This document shows, in pieces, positions 1-12,621 of a DNA stretch of 64,000 nucleotides; position 1 is the stretch's first letter, and each line of letters begins with the position of its first letter. The DNA lies in the NCBI GenBank assembly GCA_028551475.1, contig CM052358.1, positions 20,238,853 to 20,302,852 of the forward strand. Reading direction: 5' to 3'. The translations under genes were made by a program, and so were the position numbers. Source of the stretch: Casuarina equisetifolia (taxonomy: Eukaryota; Streptophyta; Magnoliopsida; Fagales; Casuarinaceae). The notes beneath the pieces were generated by a model. That model had not been told where the DNA came from and did no database searches. It saw only the letters and a list, made by a program, of their open reading frames with translations.

Positions 1-2155
1 ATTTCATCGGAATTATCATTTAAATTATGGAAAAAATATTTGTTTGATCTGTAAATACTATTCATCCTTCTGTGACCTGAGCCTAGGGATAAAAATTTAG
101 GCCAACTTAGTGGATCCGGCCCGTACTGCCTCATTCTACTTATATTCGCTGCATAGAAAGATGAATGGGGGGGACGGAGATAGGAAGGGATGTTCAAATT
201 TAAAGGGGGGATGTGGTATCGAGGGAGAATAGTTTCTCCCCTCCTAGGCTTAAACCTTATGTGATTCTTATTTTTATTACTATATGTGTTTATATGTCTT
301 TAGCATATGTGCTACTTTTTCCTCTTGTATTACACAGAACGTATGCCATTTTTTCATCTGTTTGTCTCACCTTAACCTCTACATCTATTAGAGTCACGGG
401 CTCAGTCTTGTGCCATGTTACTGTATGATATCCCTGCAATTGCTAATTGAACATATCTTAGTATAGCTACTTGGTTGATTGCATTTGAATTCTTTCACTC
501 AAAGCCCGGGGTACTATTACATAAAAGTAAGGGAGTTGACCTCCTGCCATGTAAGCTAGCTTGAAAGTTACAACTGTCTGGATGCCTTTTTTCTTTGTCC
601 TCTTCTTCTCAAGTTTCTTTTTCTTATGTCTCGTTTTTGTTTTGTGTTATCCTTTTGGGTTGTGGGTTATTTATTTTGTAGTGGATGACCAGGGGACATA
701 TGGAGTTGTCTGATAGGTTGCTTCCAGTGGGGAAATATTTTTGCTATTCCTATATGTTTAATAAATGGCTGCAACTTTTTTCTTACTGGGTATTATTAGA
801 AAAGGTTAGCATGGAAATATGATTGGACTTCAGGCAGCATTGCTATGATTTACCTGCGGTTCCGTGTTCCCACTCTGTAAAAAGTAATAGTTTTACCAGA
901 AAACTAGAGGAGGAGCACACGGACCATCTCCCTAAGTGTAGGAGCTAAAGAAACTTCAAGAATTTTAAGGAAGACAAGCATTCGTCAAAGCCAATCCTAT
1001 CAAGAAATGCTCCCAAAAAGGGAGTTTCTGCCTGAACACTGATTTCTCGCATCTCTTAAAAGCAGGAGCATTTTACTGCTCCAAATGCACCCCATAGCAC
1101 ACTTACTGATAGCCTTTCAAATCTGGCTTCTTGTCTGTCCTCTGAAGAGTTCAGTTGCTTTGAGTGAAGCAGTGGCAGTAGTTTCTCCATTATAACGAGA
1201 ATTTTAAACTAGACCTTATAATTGCAGGTCTTAAAGCATTTTAGCCAGAGAGAGTCATTGAATTCTTGATCTCTAGTACTGAGCCCTCTAGATCCTGTTA
1301 GATCAGCAGTTTCTGTTATTTTACACTGCCATTTAATGAATCCATCACTGGTGATGTACCTGAATGCATGCACATAACTGAATGCATGCACGCTCAGCAG
1401 GTTGGCAATGGAATGATCATGAGGGTAATTGTATCAATCATAATTTTGGAGGATATATCTTGATAGAAATAACTGAAGTTCTGTCAGGAGTTCAAGATTT
1501 TTCCTAGGGAAATACTATTCTGGGAATTCATGTCCCTGAGACCCTAAAGTGGAGGAAAGGAAAAGGAAGACAGGGAAAACGGGAGGGGAAACTGTTTACT
1601 CTTTGTTTGTTTGGGAAGGAAGAAGGAAGGGGCAGGAAATTTGTAAGACCATTCATTTTGCTTCCTTCAAGGTTCGAGGGTCCAAGCAGTCACTCGTCTT
1701 TTGTTTTTACTCTGCCCCCTTCCCCTTCCATTTTCAAGTCCACTATCTTTTCTTTCTTTCTCTGACGACCTAATACCTGAAAGAAGAGTCCTTTTCTGAT
1801 TCCTTACCACCTCTACCCCTTCCTATTTCACCTTTCTCCCTCTCTTTCCTCTGGTAGAAAGAGTGTAAATCACGTCTGCTGATTTATTTTGCTATCACTG
1901 GGAATGAGAGTCTTCCGATATTTCTCTTCTAATTAACGTCCTTCCCGAAACTCAGTAGTGGTCTTTCAATTTTTTCTCCGTCAAGTGTTTATTTTCATTG
2001 CTTCAGTGTAATATTTGTTTGGTATTTGATGGAATGGTTCACTTTTACTGAAGTAGCATTCGTTGATTGTGTGGTGTTTGCCTTAAGCTTTTTTTATGCT
2101 TTTCCTTGAGAAAGTCTATGAGAGCATTGTTGGATCTTCCCTTGTGTCTGTGCAG
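1..2155. other. Presumed intron or 5' part of the NAC gene; no other gene seen
   Basis: This stretch has only short, unconvincing open frames. I looked for the conserved N-terminal NAC blocks (the glycine-phenylalanine-arginine-phenylalanine-histidine start and the tryptophan-tyrosine-phenylalanine block) and did not see them. The segment ends in a pyrimidine-rich tract followed by a TGCAG acceptor at 2151-2155, so it is most simply the last long intron of the NAC gene. A small purine-rich patch lies at 1545-1640. Nothing else is supported. Confidence 0.45.
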
Positions 2156-3016
2156 GATTCTCTGGTTGTTTGTCGCCTCCGGAAGAAAACCGAATTCCAT
2201 CCATGTGATTCCCCAACCCGAGCTTCTTCAGGTCAAAGGCATTTCTTTGCTTTAGCTAACAGTAATTATGCAGCCTCTGAAGCAGGTATTGACAAGTCAG
2301 GATTGTCTGAGGGGGAGAGGGCCGTTGGTAGCAGTCATGATTCTTATTCCATTGAGCAGATTGATCTAGCATCTGAATCTGAACAGGAACTAACAAATGA
2401 ACCTAACCTGGCTGGAACTTCCAGTCACCAGAAGGCACGTATCGTTTTGACCAATTCTGATGTTGAACTCCTCATGGTAATCCTCCACATATTAAAGGAA
2501 AGACATTTAATCCATCTTGTCATTACATTGCAGGAAACCGGTATTGATGATGACTTCTATGCTGAGATACTGAAAGATGACATCATTAAGCTAGACGAGC
2601 CATCTCTATCTCCTACTCCTGGACTCCAACCAATGGTGTCTAGTATCGGTGAGGTTGAGAGAAAAGCTCAAGAACCAATGCAAGCATTTGTGTCACGGCT
2701 CCTTCCACTGCAAGGTACAGCAAATCGAAGGCTCAAATTAAGAATGCAACAAAGAAGGGTGTTTCCTAAAGAGGTACCAGAGTTATTAGAGACTAGCAAT
2801 AGCAACGACTTTGTAGATAAAGGTAAAGAGCCCAACCAAGTGCAGTCGTCAAGATGTGTGTTGGGTAGAGTCGTCCCCAGAACAAGCAATCTTAGGCTAG
2901 CATGTGTAGTTATTGCTATTTTGGCTCTATTTGCTTTGTGTGTGTCTTTGATGGGGGGTTACAGGCAACCAAGTGCAGGCAGGAGTACATATTCGATTAT
3001 GTACAAGCACTTTTAG
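2156..3016 (+). CDS. Membrane-tethered NAC transcription factor (NTL type), C-terminal exon(s), 5'-partial
   Basis: The frame opens at a clean splice acceptor (TGCAG, 2151-2155). Its first residues, DSLVVCRLRKK, match the last block of the NAC DNA-binding domain, where the family has a V-L-C-R-hydrophobic pattern. A long, acidic, serine-rich linker follows, then the motif GTANRRLKLRM, close to the G-T-A-x-R-R-hydrophobic-x-L motif of membrane-bound NACs. A strongly hydrophobic segment near the C terminus (about 2890-2958) would be a single membrane anchor. Such NACs are held at a membrane and released by proteolysis to enter the nucleus. A possible 57-base intron (GT at 2477, AG at 2533) is in frame and free of stops, so splicing or retention both keep the frame. 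The upstream ATG at 2096 is intronic and not the real start. The DNA-binding exons would lie left of the window. Family call is good; the exact member is unknown. Confidence 0.72.
   Translation, partial: DSLVVCRLRKKTEFHPCDSPTRASSGQRHFFALANSNYAASEAGIDKSGLSEGERAVGSSHDSYSIEQIDLASESEQELTNEPNLAGTSSHQKARIVLTNSDVELLMVILHILKERHLIHLVITLQETGIDDDFYAEILKDDIIKLDEPSLSPTPGLQPMVSSIGEVERKAQEPMQAFVSRLLPLQGTANRRLKLRMQQRRVFPKEVPELLETSNSNDFVDKGKEPNQVQSSRCVLGRVVPRTSNLRLACVVIAILALFALCVSLMGGYRQPSAGRSTYSIMYKHF
2477..2533 (+). other. Possible very short in-frame intron in the NAC gene
   Basis: The bases read ATG then GTAATCC at the left edge and CATTGCAG then GAAACC at the right edge. The 57-base length is a multiple of three and contains no stop, so both spliced and unspliced forms stay open. 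It is shorter than most plant introns, so it may simply be coding. Confidence 0.35.
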
Positions 3017-4008
3017 CGGCAGATGTAAGTATTAGATTGGGTCCTTCCCACACCTAATGTCGTAGTAATTCAATGTTTTAATAGCCAAAAGATCATAGTG
3101 TGCTATAGATTTTTGCCTATTTCAAATAGTTAATGGTTCGGTTGATCTTCTTCTTCTTCTTCTTCTTCTTCTTATTTGGATGCTGCGTCTTGGCGGATAG
3201 TTTTGGTTTTTGGCACAGGTTTTCCCCCCAACCCCAAATAATAGTTGCAGCATTGAATTTGACTACCATACCTAGACTACTTCTAAATTAGGTTTTCAAA
3301 GTGTGTTAGAAGTTGATTTTATACTTGAATTACCGGTTGTTTAAATTCAGTTCCTGAAGTTTAAATGGTCTTAATTGTCAACTTTATTTAGGAACAATAA
3401 TTCTAATATAATGAACTATAGACTTTCTTCTAGAGAAAGTTTTTGTAATTTTAGTCTAAAACATCAGAACAAACAAAATCTTCTTGTATATCAGTAATAC
3501 ATTTGCGTCTATGTTCTGTGTCAAAATATAATTCTAAAATACATTTTTAGAATTATATTTTTATGATAAGAATAATTGTAAAAGGAAAAAAAGTATATTA
3601 GTAATTGCTATTTGCAAAGTGATGGTGGAGGAATAATGATAGATTTCCAAGACTTCAACAATTAAATTTATACAAACGGTCATTTTTACGATACCCTAAA
3701 AGTTATAGAGGTCATTGATAGTTTATAATCATCACAAGCTGGATCCTAAAAGCGTTACATAGTCCTATTGATTCTCACTGCATCTTCTTTTAGTTTAACA
3801 AAAAATTTTGTCAGATCAACTTCTTTCTCCATTTTTTGTTGGCTACTCTTTTCTCAATGGTGCCATTTTCATTGTTCATTGTACAAGTTATTAAGGTTAT
3901 TGATAGTTTATAAACATCATAAGCCTAATCCTAAAAACGTCAAATAATCCTCCTAACCTTACCATATCTTATTTTTCCTTGATAAAAGAAATGTTTAGAG
4001 CATTTTGT
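3017..4008 (+). other. NAC 3'UTR and downstream flank, source of repeated copies
   Basis: No gene is visible. The segment is the 3' side of the NAC gene. Stretches of it recur behind SDR copies B, E and F. The part from about 3253 to 4004 recurs nearly unchanged at 24386-25118. It contains a TTC microsatellite at 3146-3174. Confidence 0.6.
3146..3174. repeat. (TTC)n microsatellite
   Basis: About nine perfect TTC/CTT units in the NAC 3' flank. The equivalent place in the copies behind SDR genes B, E and F has only a short CT-rich tract, so the array expanded after the duplication. Confidence 0.9.
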
Positions 4009-4525
4009 GAATTTATTTATTTATTTTCTTGTGTTAGTTCTTATTCTCTTTGTGTGATTGTTCCTGATTAATCTGTCTCCATTAGGGCAACGGCCAGTGA
4101 CAGCCTTAAGGTATATGCATCCTTCAGTTAAATATATCTCATCCTTGCACTCTGATCATTAATGTTTAAACAAGTGCACCAGTGATTCAAGTGAATTTTA
4201 ATTAATAACAAAACAGAACTTAAGTATTCTTTCTCACCTTCTTTTTGTCAAAATGAGGGTCATTTTCAGAAAGCTCAAGAACTATTTCGTAATCCTCATT
4301 ATTCGTTTTGGCTTTTTCAGATGAGTGTGGCTGCCATTAGAAAACATGTTAACCAAAAATTCCAGCCAGCAAAATGAACCAGAAATAGGATTGCAGGGCT
4401 ATTCCAATCTTACTAATTTGACAACACGATTGACCAAGCCAGGAAGATTAACCAATTAATAATGTAATGGAGACAGATTAATCAGGAACAATCACACAAA
4501 GAGAATAAGAACTAATACAAGAAAA

Positions 4526-4556
<31 letters not shown>

Positions 4557-4560
4557 ATTC
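4009..4560. repeat. Long near-perfect inverted repeat (fold-back element candidate)
   Basis: The left arm 4009-4084 (76 bases) and the right arm 4465-4560 are reverse complements of each other with one mismatch. The right arm also has extra AAAT units at its outer end. About 380 bases of unrelated sequence separate them. The arms could fold into a long hairpin. I see no clear target-site duplication and no coding sequence. The left edge coincides with the point where similarity to the duplicate at 24.4-25.1 kb stops. Confidence 0.75.
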
Positions 4561-7500
4561 AAAATGAAGCTATCAAGAAGGTTCTTTCTTATTCTTTCTT
4601 GACAACCACTTTCCTTCACAAATGAATTAGGTGTCAGGATGAAAAAGGATACAATACTCGGTGAAGCTGATGCATAGCAAGATCACAGCACAATCTCACG
4701 TGTAATGCGAAAAATCGACGAAAAGAAACTCGAAAGGAAACACTCATAGGTGACGAAAAGGCCAATCAAATATCGATTAATAAGTTGGATACCATGATAC
4801 CGAGCCTAAAATGTTAAAGAAAAGTATTTAGCTAATAAAGGCTGAAAATGATAATGGTATTCTTGGTTGCAGGGATTGTAGGACCAGAATGTAAAGGTGT
4901 ATTCATGGAATTGTGACTACGGTGTAAAAGAAACTTAAAGAAAAGCACAAAGTAGATGAGAGTAGAGCTTACTTTATCAATCACCATTGAAGCCCAAAAT
5001 GAAGCACAGAGAGAGAGGGAAAGAGAGAAAGAGAGAGGGAAAGAGAGAGAGTTTGAGCGGCAAGCGAGAGGGAGGGAAGGCCCTTTTACTTGTCTTTATT
5101 TCTTCAACAGAGCGTTTTCAGTTGTAAACTCCCGGGAGTAAAATAAGAGCTTTTCCAAGTGTAGCTCTACCTGATCTCCTTTCTCTCCTTCACAGCACAC
5201 AAACCAAGGAGGCCTCGCACAGTGGAACCAGCCCAGCCCAGCCCAGCCCAGCCCAGCCCAGCCCAGCCCAGCTCAATCCAAGCCATCCTACGGAGAGCCT
5301 GCGTTTTCCTCCCACGATCTAGTGAGAGAAGGAATGGCAAACAGAAATGCCATTGGGCCGACCAGATTGGGGAAGACTCGGTTTTCTGGACCGCAAAGCC
5401 TTCTTCTTGTCACACTCGGCTTCCTGCTTCCTCTTGTCCTTATAACTTTTTAAATCTTCTCATAATTTTGTGGATTCAAAGATTGTCGAAAGAGTAGGTA
5501 ATAAAATAAGTCTTCTATTATTAAAAAATTTATTAAAAATTCTATTCATAAGATAAGAAATTTCATTACTTCTTAGGTCAACTTTTGAGTTGACTAATAA
5601 ATTTCTTGATATGTTACATTTATTCAATAACTTCTTATGAAATAAAAATACATTTAAGTCATGTTGTATTTCTTTTCTTAAGAGATTTACTTATCCCACA
5701 AAATGTTAAAATGAAACCTTTTGTGATATAAGAAACTACTTTATGTAAGAGCGAAGTATTTTTTTTAATACATGTCATTCTCACTTGATATGGTTTTGAT
5801 GTTAAGAGTCTTTTTGTTAAATATAGCAACAATCCTCCAATTGGGTTTGCAGCCAAATCTCTTCCCCACTAAGAAATTCTTGGCAAAGCATACACGACTC
5901 CGACGTATTGGGAGCTGGCTTTGGAAGGAACGCAAGCAAGGTACAGATGCTCCAATATATTATTGCAATCGCATAACTCCATGCACAAACTCTGGCTCAT
6001 CCATTTTGCTAATTGTTGTAAGAATCTTTCACAGCCTGATACCACTGATAGAAATCACTCATTCTGAGTTAACTTTCGGTAAGTTCCGTTAATTCTAATG
6101 TATTCTCCACGTTCAAAGATGGAACCAAAAATTGGATTCTCATTTGACAATCTGTAGAACACTCGGCCTCGCCAGTTGTATTGGATTCACTTACTGGTCT
6201 AAGATCCTCCAGCAGGAAAGTAAAGCAGGCAAAGCCAGCGCCGTTGAAATTATTCTCTTTTAGGTACGCCGGCATGGAGCATCATTGGACGAGTTGTTGG
6301 AACTTGGAAGAGCATGCCAAAAGCGTGTTATCTGTCGTTTGTGGGGCATGTTACAGGCCTCAGTGGGGAACCATGGAAATAAAAATCTTTGTGTTGATCC
6401 TCAAGGACGATAGCAAAAGGACTGCCATATTTGTTGCTTAGCATGGATAGCGATGTCTGGGATTGGCATTTGCTCCTTTAAAAATATACTTCCGCTTCGA
6501 CGCGTTGGGTGGAGATCAACTCGGATTAATAGCCTCTGATTTTCAGAAAAGAAAATACTTCCATCAAGGCATACCACGAGATGCCAAAAGCTGCAAGATT
6601 TGCATATTCTTTCCAACCTTTTGAACGCCACCCTTTTCCACACAACCTCTCGAGGGGTTCTGCTGGTGGAATCAATTTTTGATCCGTACACTGCTTCCTT
6701 TATAAAATGATAAACATCCTGACATATATTGGTGTTGTCCCACATTGATGATTTAAGGACGAACCCTTAACTTTCATCTATTGTCATTAATTTTAGGATA
6801 AGTTCTTATACCTTTTACGTAAATATTGGAGGATTCTTATGCAAGACTTTGATTTATAGGATTGGTCATATGAGGGAGAGTATTAAAAATAATTTTAACC
6901 TATTGCCAATTGAAAAAGAAGACTCCTCAGCAGTCCTCCCAAAATTCTTTTGATCAGTGAGCCAAATAATGTACTTCTTTCTGGCATGATAAAAAATTAA
7001 TCTATTTTTACTTGGTATTTCGGCCTAAATTCTGAGTCCTCCGTAATCAGTGGAAAGAATAAATTCCACCTTTGCAAGATTCCTCTTTGAAATGAAGTTC
7101 AATAACCAGATCACTAGAAAGATCTTGTCCTCATTTGTTAAGAGTCTAAATAACTAGATCACTAGAGAGTTCAATTCTTTTAGTTTGTTTACTATTAACT
7201 ACATAAGCTTAGCTGCAGTGACTGTTTAGCAGGAACCAGGTGGAAACAAGTAATGCAGGGATGAACATTGAAAATTAAAAAAAATGATTGCTTCACGAAA
7301 AGTGCGTACAGTTCGACGGCCATGTCAGCTGCCATATTGCTCCTTGTATGAGACTAAGAAAAGGAAAAGAAAACAAGAAAATTAAAAAAAGTTAAATAAA
7401 GTGTACAGAAGAACCTAACCTTTTCAAAAAATGCATGATTTCCATGTCAATGATCTTGAAGGTTGCTGTTAGTCTTTTTCCAGCACCCGGTCCATTCCTA

Positions 7501-8560
7501 TCCAACCTAGCCTTGACAACGCATTACCTTTCCTCAACCCTATGTATAAAAATCAACAAGAACTCAACATTTTCTCATTTGAAGTGAAGACTTTCCAGCT
7601 GCCTCTGCAACGCAATCCTCCTTTTTCCGAACACCAAATCTGGGGCTTATTTTGTTGTTTCACTTTTTTTATGCCGTCTTATTCCTACTAACCCTCCGAA
7701 CCTATCCACTCATTAGGCAAAGAATAGCATTCAAGAGAGGCGGCGAAAGTAGTTGCGAGAAAATCTCACGAAGTTGTTCCGCTTTCCAGCGCATCCTGAG
7801 GTCCACCGGAAACATTAATAGGTCTTCCTCGGCCTTAACAAATTTTAAGCACCTTCAAATCGGCAATGCCTAATTCTATGAAGGTTATTTAAAGAAAAAT
7901 TTTTTCTCAACGCCACATCAGCTTGCAACTTTGCCATGTCATCTGAACTGATACTATTCTTGGCACATCAAAGCGCCATGTCAGCAACAAATGCACGGGG
8001 CGGACAACATCTCATCACTGTGCACTACATCAAACCTACTTTGCAGAACAATCGCCGATCGTCTCCAACAATCCCCATGCAATCGCCGGCCAATCCCACC
8101 TACCGGAATAATGATTTCGACCAGGAAAGGAAACCCTTTCCTTCTAGACACAAATGTCTTTGTCAACAATCAATCTCACTATTGCGGATCCTCTTATCAA
8201 TGATGGGCAAACAGTTCAGTCAATCAATATTTTTTATTAGCATGGCTTATTGCCTAGCCTATGCTTAGCTGTCTTCATAAAGGGTTAATTAGGTTTAAGT
8301 AACTATAAGTCTCCAAAAGATCAAGCATATGTGTTATATAATATATTTCTTATTTTCTTTTTCATATTCTATATGACAACTTAAGATGTAAACATCTTAC
8401 CATTTCTTAAAAGGTTAGACTTACACTTTTCACTATTTAAAATATGATTATTATGTCCAGTTTTGTTAATATTAATAAAATTTGTTAAGTATCACTCTTG
8501 TTTCTTAAAAAAAGAAAAAAAGAATCCCACAAGGACATTACATAAAAAATTGAAGCCATT
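4561..8560. other. Intergenic region without a supportable gene
   Basis: Only short frames without recognisable domains are present. A purine-rich GAGA tract lies at about 5007-5076 and a CAGCC pentanucleotide array at 5227-5270. At about 6728 a segment beginning TGTTGTCCCACATTG resembles the start of a small plant LTR, but no partner was found. A TATA-like sequence at about 7542 precedes a short frame with a hydrophobic start (7652-7873); I do not recognise it and do not call it a gene. From 8280 on the sequence is AT-rich. Confidence 0.5.
5227..5270. repeat. (CAGCC)n pentanucleotide array
   Basis: About eight tandem AGCCC/CAGCC units in otherwise ordinary sequence. The short frame running through it gives a proline-alanine-glutamine-serine repeat and looks like a by-product of the array. 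Confidence 0.85.
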
Positions 8561-9260
8561 AATCACAAATATTCAAATCAATTTGTCAATTTTTCAATGA
8601 TTTTCATTCATGATCAATCTTCCCTTAATTTGATTTCCTTTTTATGTAGATTGTTTCCATTATATAGGAGTTAATGTTTGTGTACAAATTTTGATCGAAT
8701 TGTATAGTTGTTGCATCTCAATTTTATCAAACACTCTTACATAAGTTTTAGTGTGTTTTGAGGGTTCTTGTTTGCAAATGAAATCCATCTTGATTTCTTT
8801 AAGTTTTGGGGGTGATTTTGCTTCTATCTAAGGTGAAATAGTGTTTTGAAAAAGGGGAACAAAAGAGGAAACCAAGGGCCAGAAGAGTCATGAAGGAACA
8901 GAATCATCTTCTTTAGAAACCAATGAGGGTTTTATGTAGTTGCCATTGCTTGAGGAGGCTCTTGTAGCTATGGTAGTTTAGTTTCTTAGTTTAATCTTGT
9001 GTTACCTTGGTGCTGTATTGCCTCTTTTGGTTGTAATTTGGACAAAGGCCTTCAATATAAATGTCATGTTGAATTTTCCTCAATTTGTTGTGCGTTGTTG
9101 TGAGAAACCCTAGATCATTTCAAATGGTATCAAAGCATCGATTTGGCATTGAAAGGGCAATAAACCATAGTGAAAATACACACACAAGCCATGGCTAATT
9201 TAGAGCAAATTGGAACAACCACATACTATGTTGAGAAATTTGAAGAGTTATGACTCATAT
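8561..9260 (+). mobile_element. 5' end of a decayed Copia element: LTR part, primer-binding site, gag start
   Basis: At 9124-9136 the sequence TGGTATCAAAGCA closely matches the primer-binding site complementary to initiator methionine tRNA that follows the 5' LTR of Copia elements. About 55 bases later an ATG at 9191 opens a short peptide beginning MANLEQIGTTTYYVEKFEEL, which looks like a gag start; it is soon closed by a stop. The AT-rich block before the primer site would be LTR, but I could not fix its left end, and no second LTR was found. Confidence 0.45.
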
Positions 9261-9599
9261 AGAGTTTGAAGAATTCAAGCCTTATAAAAAGCTTCTTTGT
9301 AGGCTACTTTATGTAAGGCTTACATATATGGACAAGGCTTACAAGGTAACTTTAGTGTATGAACATCACTTAGAATTGCAATCAAAGATATTCTAAGAAT
9401 TCCATACCCTTCAGATGGAGTAGAACTAGTGGAAGTGTTAACACCTACGAAGTCAAACCTCCCAACACAATTGGTAGTCAATGGGCTAAGAATGCAGAGC
9501 TTCAATAGAGTAGCTTTAACCTTAAAATCCAAATGACCTATGTAGCACTTTAGTAATGTTCAGATATAAGAAAGAAAGGACAAGAATTTGTGTTATGCC

Positions 9600-12500
9600 T
9601 GTCAAATTTTCCTCAAATTTGTTATGAGAAGCCTTGGATCCTTACATAGGCTTGCATGTAAAATTACTCTTTCATCATAGAAGGTGAAATGCAGAATGCT
9701 AAAGGTGTGACTGTATGTAATGAAGCATATTTGTAGTGCCAACATGTCGCGCTTTGATTCCCAACTCACATGATCCATTAAGATACAGATTTAGCCAGGT
9801 GCTAGTCATAAAATGCCTAGCTAGCTTAGCGATGTACACCTTCAGGTGACTTTTAGCATACAAAGATATAATGGGGCTTGAGAACAAGGAGCAAGTTTAT
9901 ATGGAGAATATGGCCGAAGGTAGGAAAGATAGCATAATAAAAAACTTAGAGGTGGGAGAGGTTCGGAGGGTAGTGAAAAAGCACCTTTCAGGGTGAGTGA
10001 TGGGCAATGAGTAGGGTTGGGAGGCAATTTATCAATGACACGGGTGTCTCAAAGGCAAAATCCTAGAGGTAAGGGGGAATAGTAGCTTGAGTGAGGAGTG
10101 TGAGGCTAGTTTTAACTATATGACAATGCTTCCATTCAACAGTCCCATTCTGGAAATAAGAGTAAGGGCAAGAGAGCTGCTAGTGAATATCATATTGCTA
10201 AGGTAGGATTGAAGGGTAGAGGAAAGAAACTCGAGAGCATCATCACACTGAATTACCTAAATGTTGAAGTGAAGTTGATCCTCAATAAATCTTTGAAAGG
10301 TCATGAAAATATGGAGGAATTGAGACTGAGAATGAAAAGTGTAAAGCCAACAAAATCAAGAAAAGTTATCAATAAAACACATATAATATTTATTACCACT
10401 AGAGGATTTAATGAGGTAAAGCCTCATACATCAAGATGAACTAACTGTAAAGAAAAGGACAACTTAGACTCAGTAAAGGGGTGAGAGTGGCAATGGCTCT
10501 TGCAAAGAGCACACATCATACAAGGTGGAAATGATGGGGATGTGTATTTTATTGATGACAACTTCAAAAGTTGAAGGAGAACTGCAAATGATGGATGAAG
10601 GCATTGGTGCCACATAACAAAGGGACGAGGATTGAAGGTAACAAAAGCTAGGGAAGAGGAAACATTGGAGGAGGACACATGGTAGAGACCAAGATCAAGG
10701 ACCCCGTGGAGGATGACCTATCTTGTATGAGAAGACATAGCCCAAAATGAGTAGGAGAAAATAGGAAATGTTATTATCAAATGTAAATTTAGAAACAAAT
10801 AATAGATTTTGAGTAATGGAAGGGATAACCATGACATTAAATCAGTGAAAAGAAGAAGTGTGAAATGTACTTGTATGGGTGATAGGAAGGGAGACACCAT
10901 CACCCATAGTGAGCTGTTGAAAGCCAAGACAAAGGGTCATGTTGGAAAAGCCAATGGCAAAGTTGGTGACATGATGAGAGGCACCAGAATCAAAAAGCTA
11001 GGAGGTAGTGTCTATAGTGGAAGGAAGAGGATTGAGAGGGCCATAATGAGATATTAGAGGAAGGAGAGAGGAAAAATTAGCTTAAGGGTAAGATTGGATG
11101 GGGGTAAAGTGCATGGTAGCTATAGTGTATGTGCATGTAAAGTTGGGCCTAAGCTTGATTATGAATGGGTGTGTTAAAGTAAGGGTTAAATTGCTTATGA
11201 TAGTTTCCAACAATATGGCTTGTATGGCGACGAAGGTGATAGAATGACCCATTATAACATCATTTACAATTGGAGTTTTTGGTGGGCCAAGTCTGCTGAG
11301 GTAGGCCAGAAAAGGCCATCATGTACAGGTTGGGGTGCGTAAGCTTAGGCTAAGTACATTGGCTATAGGTTGGGGTGGGTGGAAGGTAAAAGAGGGTCGA
11401 GCATGGGGTGACCTTGGAAAGAACCAAGGTAGGTCACAAACATGGTCGATGAGACAGTGACAACCCTATGATGACAACCCCATAGTGGTGGAGAGCCTCA
11501 TGGTTAAGAAAGGCAGCTTGATTTTGAATAAAAATGGAGGTGGTGAGAGTATCGTACTTGTTTCCAAGGCCGTAAAAAACCTACTTGGATTACTCATTGT
11601 CATCAATCCGGATGCTAATTGCAACAAGCTGGTCGAGAATTGCCTTAACTTCATGAAGAAATTCAATTGAAGTATGAGATCCCTTGGTGATGGTGTGGAG
11701 TTGAAGGCGTAAGGAGGAGATGCGTGCTAAAGATTATGTAGTGTAGGAGTGCTTTAGGAAAGCCCACGTCATGGCCGACAACTGGTGGTTATAGAGTTAA
11801 GTAACCATCGTGTTGGTGGAGGTGGCGAGGATCCTACTCAGGGTGGTTTAGTTACGAATAAGCCAAGAAATGTAGGCCAGACTTAGGGTGTTGGCGCCAG
11901 AGGAGTTAATGATAGTGGTTGGGGGTACGGGTTCTTGGCCTTTGAAGATTGAAAGAAGTTGATGGTCAATTAGGAAAGGGAGAAGGCAGGTTTACTAGAT
12001 AACAAAGTTGGTGCCATTAAAGTATTCCTAGAAGGAAGGGGTGGGAGCGACCAATGTAGAGGAGAAAGTTGGGGCGATTAGTATGGTGGGAAAGTCTGAA
12101 ATTGGGGTTTGGGAGTAAAAAATCTAGGAAAAGGACGAGGAAGACAAGTTTTGCAGGATTAGGGGTATTAGCCAGAGATCTTTGATACCGTGAAAGAAGA
12201 AAATAACTAAAATTAGGTCATCAAAATCTAAATTCCAGTGAGGAAAAGGAAGAACAGAGAAGAACATGGAAGAATAGGGATAAACACAAAGCCTTAATAA
12301 TTTGTGAAATTTCAATTGACTGATTTCCTGATAATTACAAGTGTTTATACAATTGAGCTTGTAGATATAAGATTTACAAATGGAAAGAATACACAATCGA
12401 ATTATCTAATTTGGTAATAGATTTGGTGGCGGCGACAATGACGAAATTGGTGACCATGAGGGATGCAATTGTGGGTGTCTATTGGGTTATGAAGTGGGTT

Positions 12501-12621
12501 GACTGGGTCATGTAGCACTAGTTGGGTCAGGGCTGACATGTCATGTGTATTAATGTAGATGCTAATGTGGCATGGCTTATTAATGTGGCTACTGACATGT
12601 TTGGTAATTTATCCTTTAACA
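9600..12621 (-). mobile_element. Decayed Ty1/Copia retrotransposon, minus strand
   Basis: Read on the minus strand from right to left, this is a Copia element with its left part missing. A 431-base LTR (12191-12621) begins TGTTAAAGG and ends CA. A primer-binding site follows directly (TATCAAAGATC on the minus strand, about 12177-12190). The gag region is heavily decayed. Next come a protease-to-integrase linker (about 10720-10930), the integrase zinc-finger region with W-H, L-x-HPS and paired cysteines (10424-10680), then an integrase core ending in the QNG-x-V-E-x-K-H block near 10140 and the F-G-C/RPY block near 9900. Many stops and frameshifts are present. No 3' LTR was found. Confidence 0.82.
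12191..12621 (-). repeat. 5' LTR of the minus-strand Copia element
   Basis: On the minus strand it starts TGTTAAAGG at 12621 and ends TTTCA at 12191. The primer-binding site is immediately adjacent, which fixes this end and the orientation. No partner LTR is visible to the left. Confidence 0.65.

Noticed and set aside
2067..2255. Short frame overlapping the NAC exon
   Set aside because: It is a different frame across the splice acceptor; the NAC frame carries the recognisable motifs.
5222..5497. Frame through the CAGCC array
   Set aside because: A low-complexity by-product of the microsatellite, with no homology recognised downstream.
6037..6780. Possible small LTR element on the minus strand (primer-site-like TGATACCA near 6040 and LTR-like TGTTGTCCCACATTG near 6728)
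   Set aside because: The two signals do not give a consistent element: no paired LTRs and no target duplication.
7936..8268. Frame of 110 codons, and a line near 8160-8225 that faintly recalls the start of a lectin receptor kinase
   Set aside because: The resemblance is a few residues only, with no following lectin or kinase sequence.
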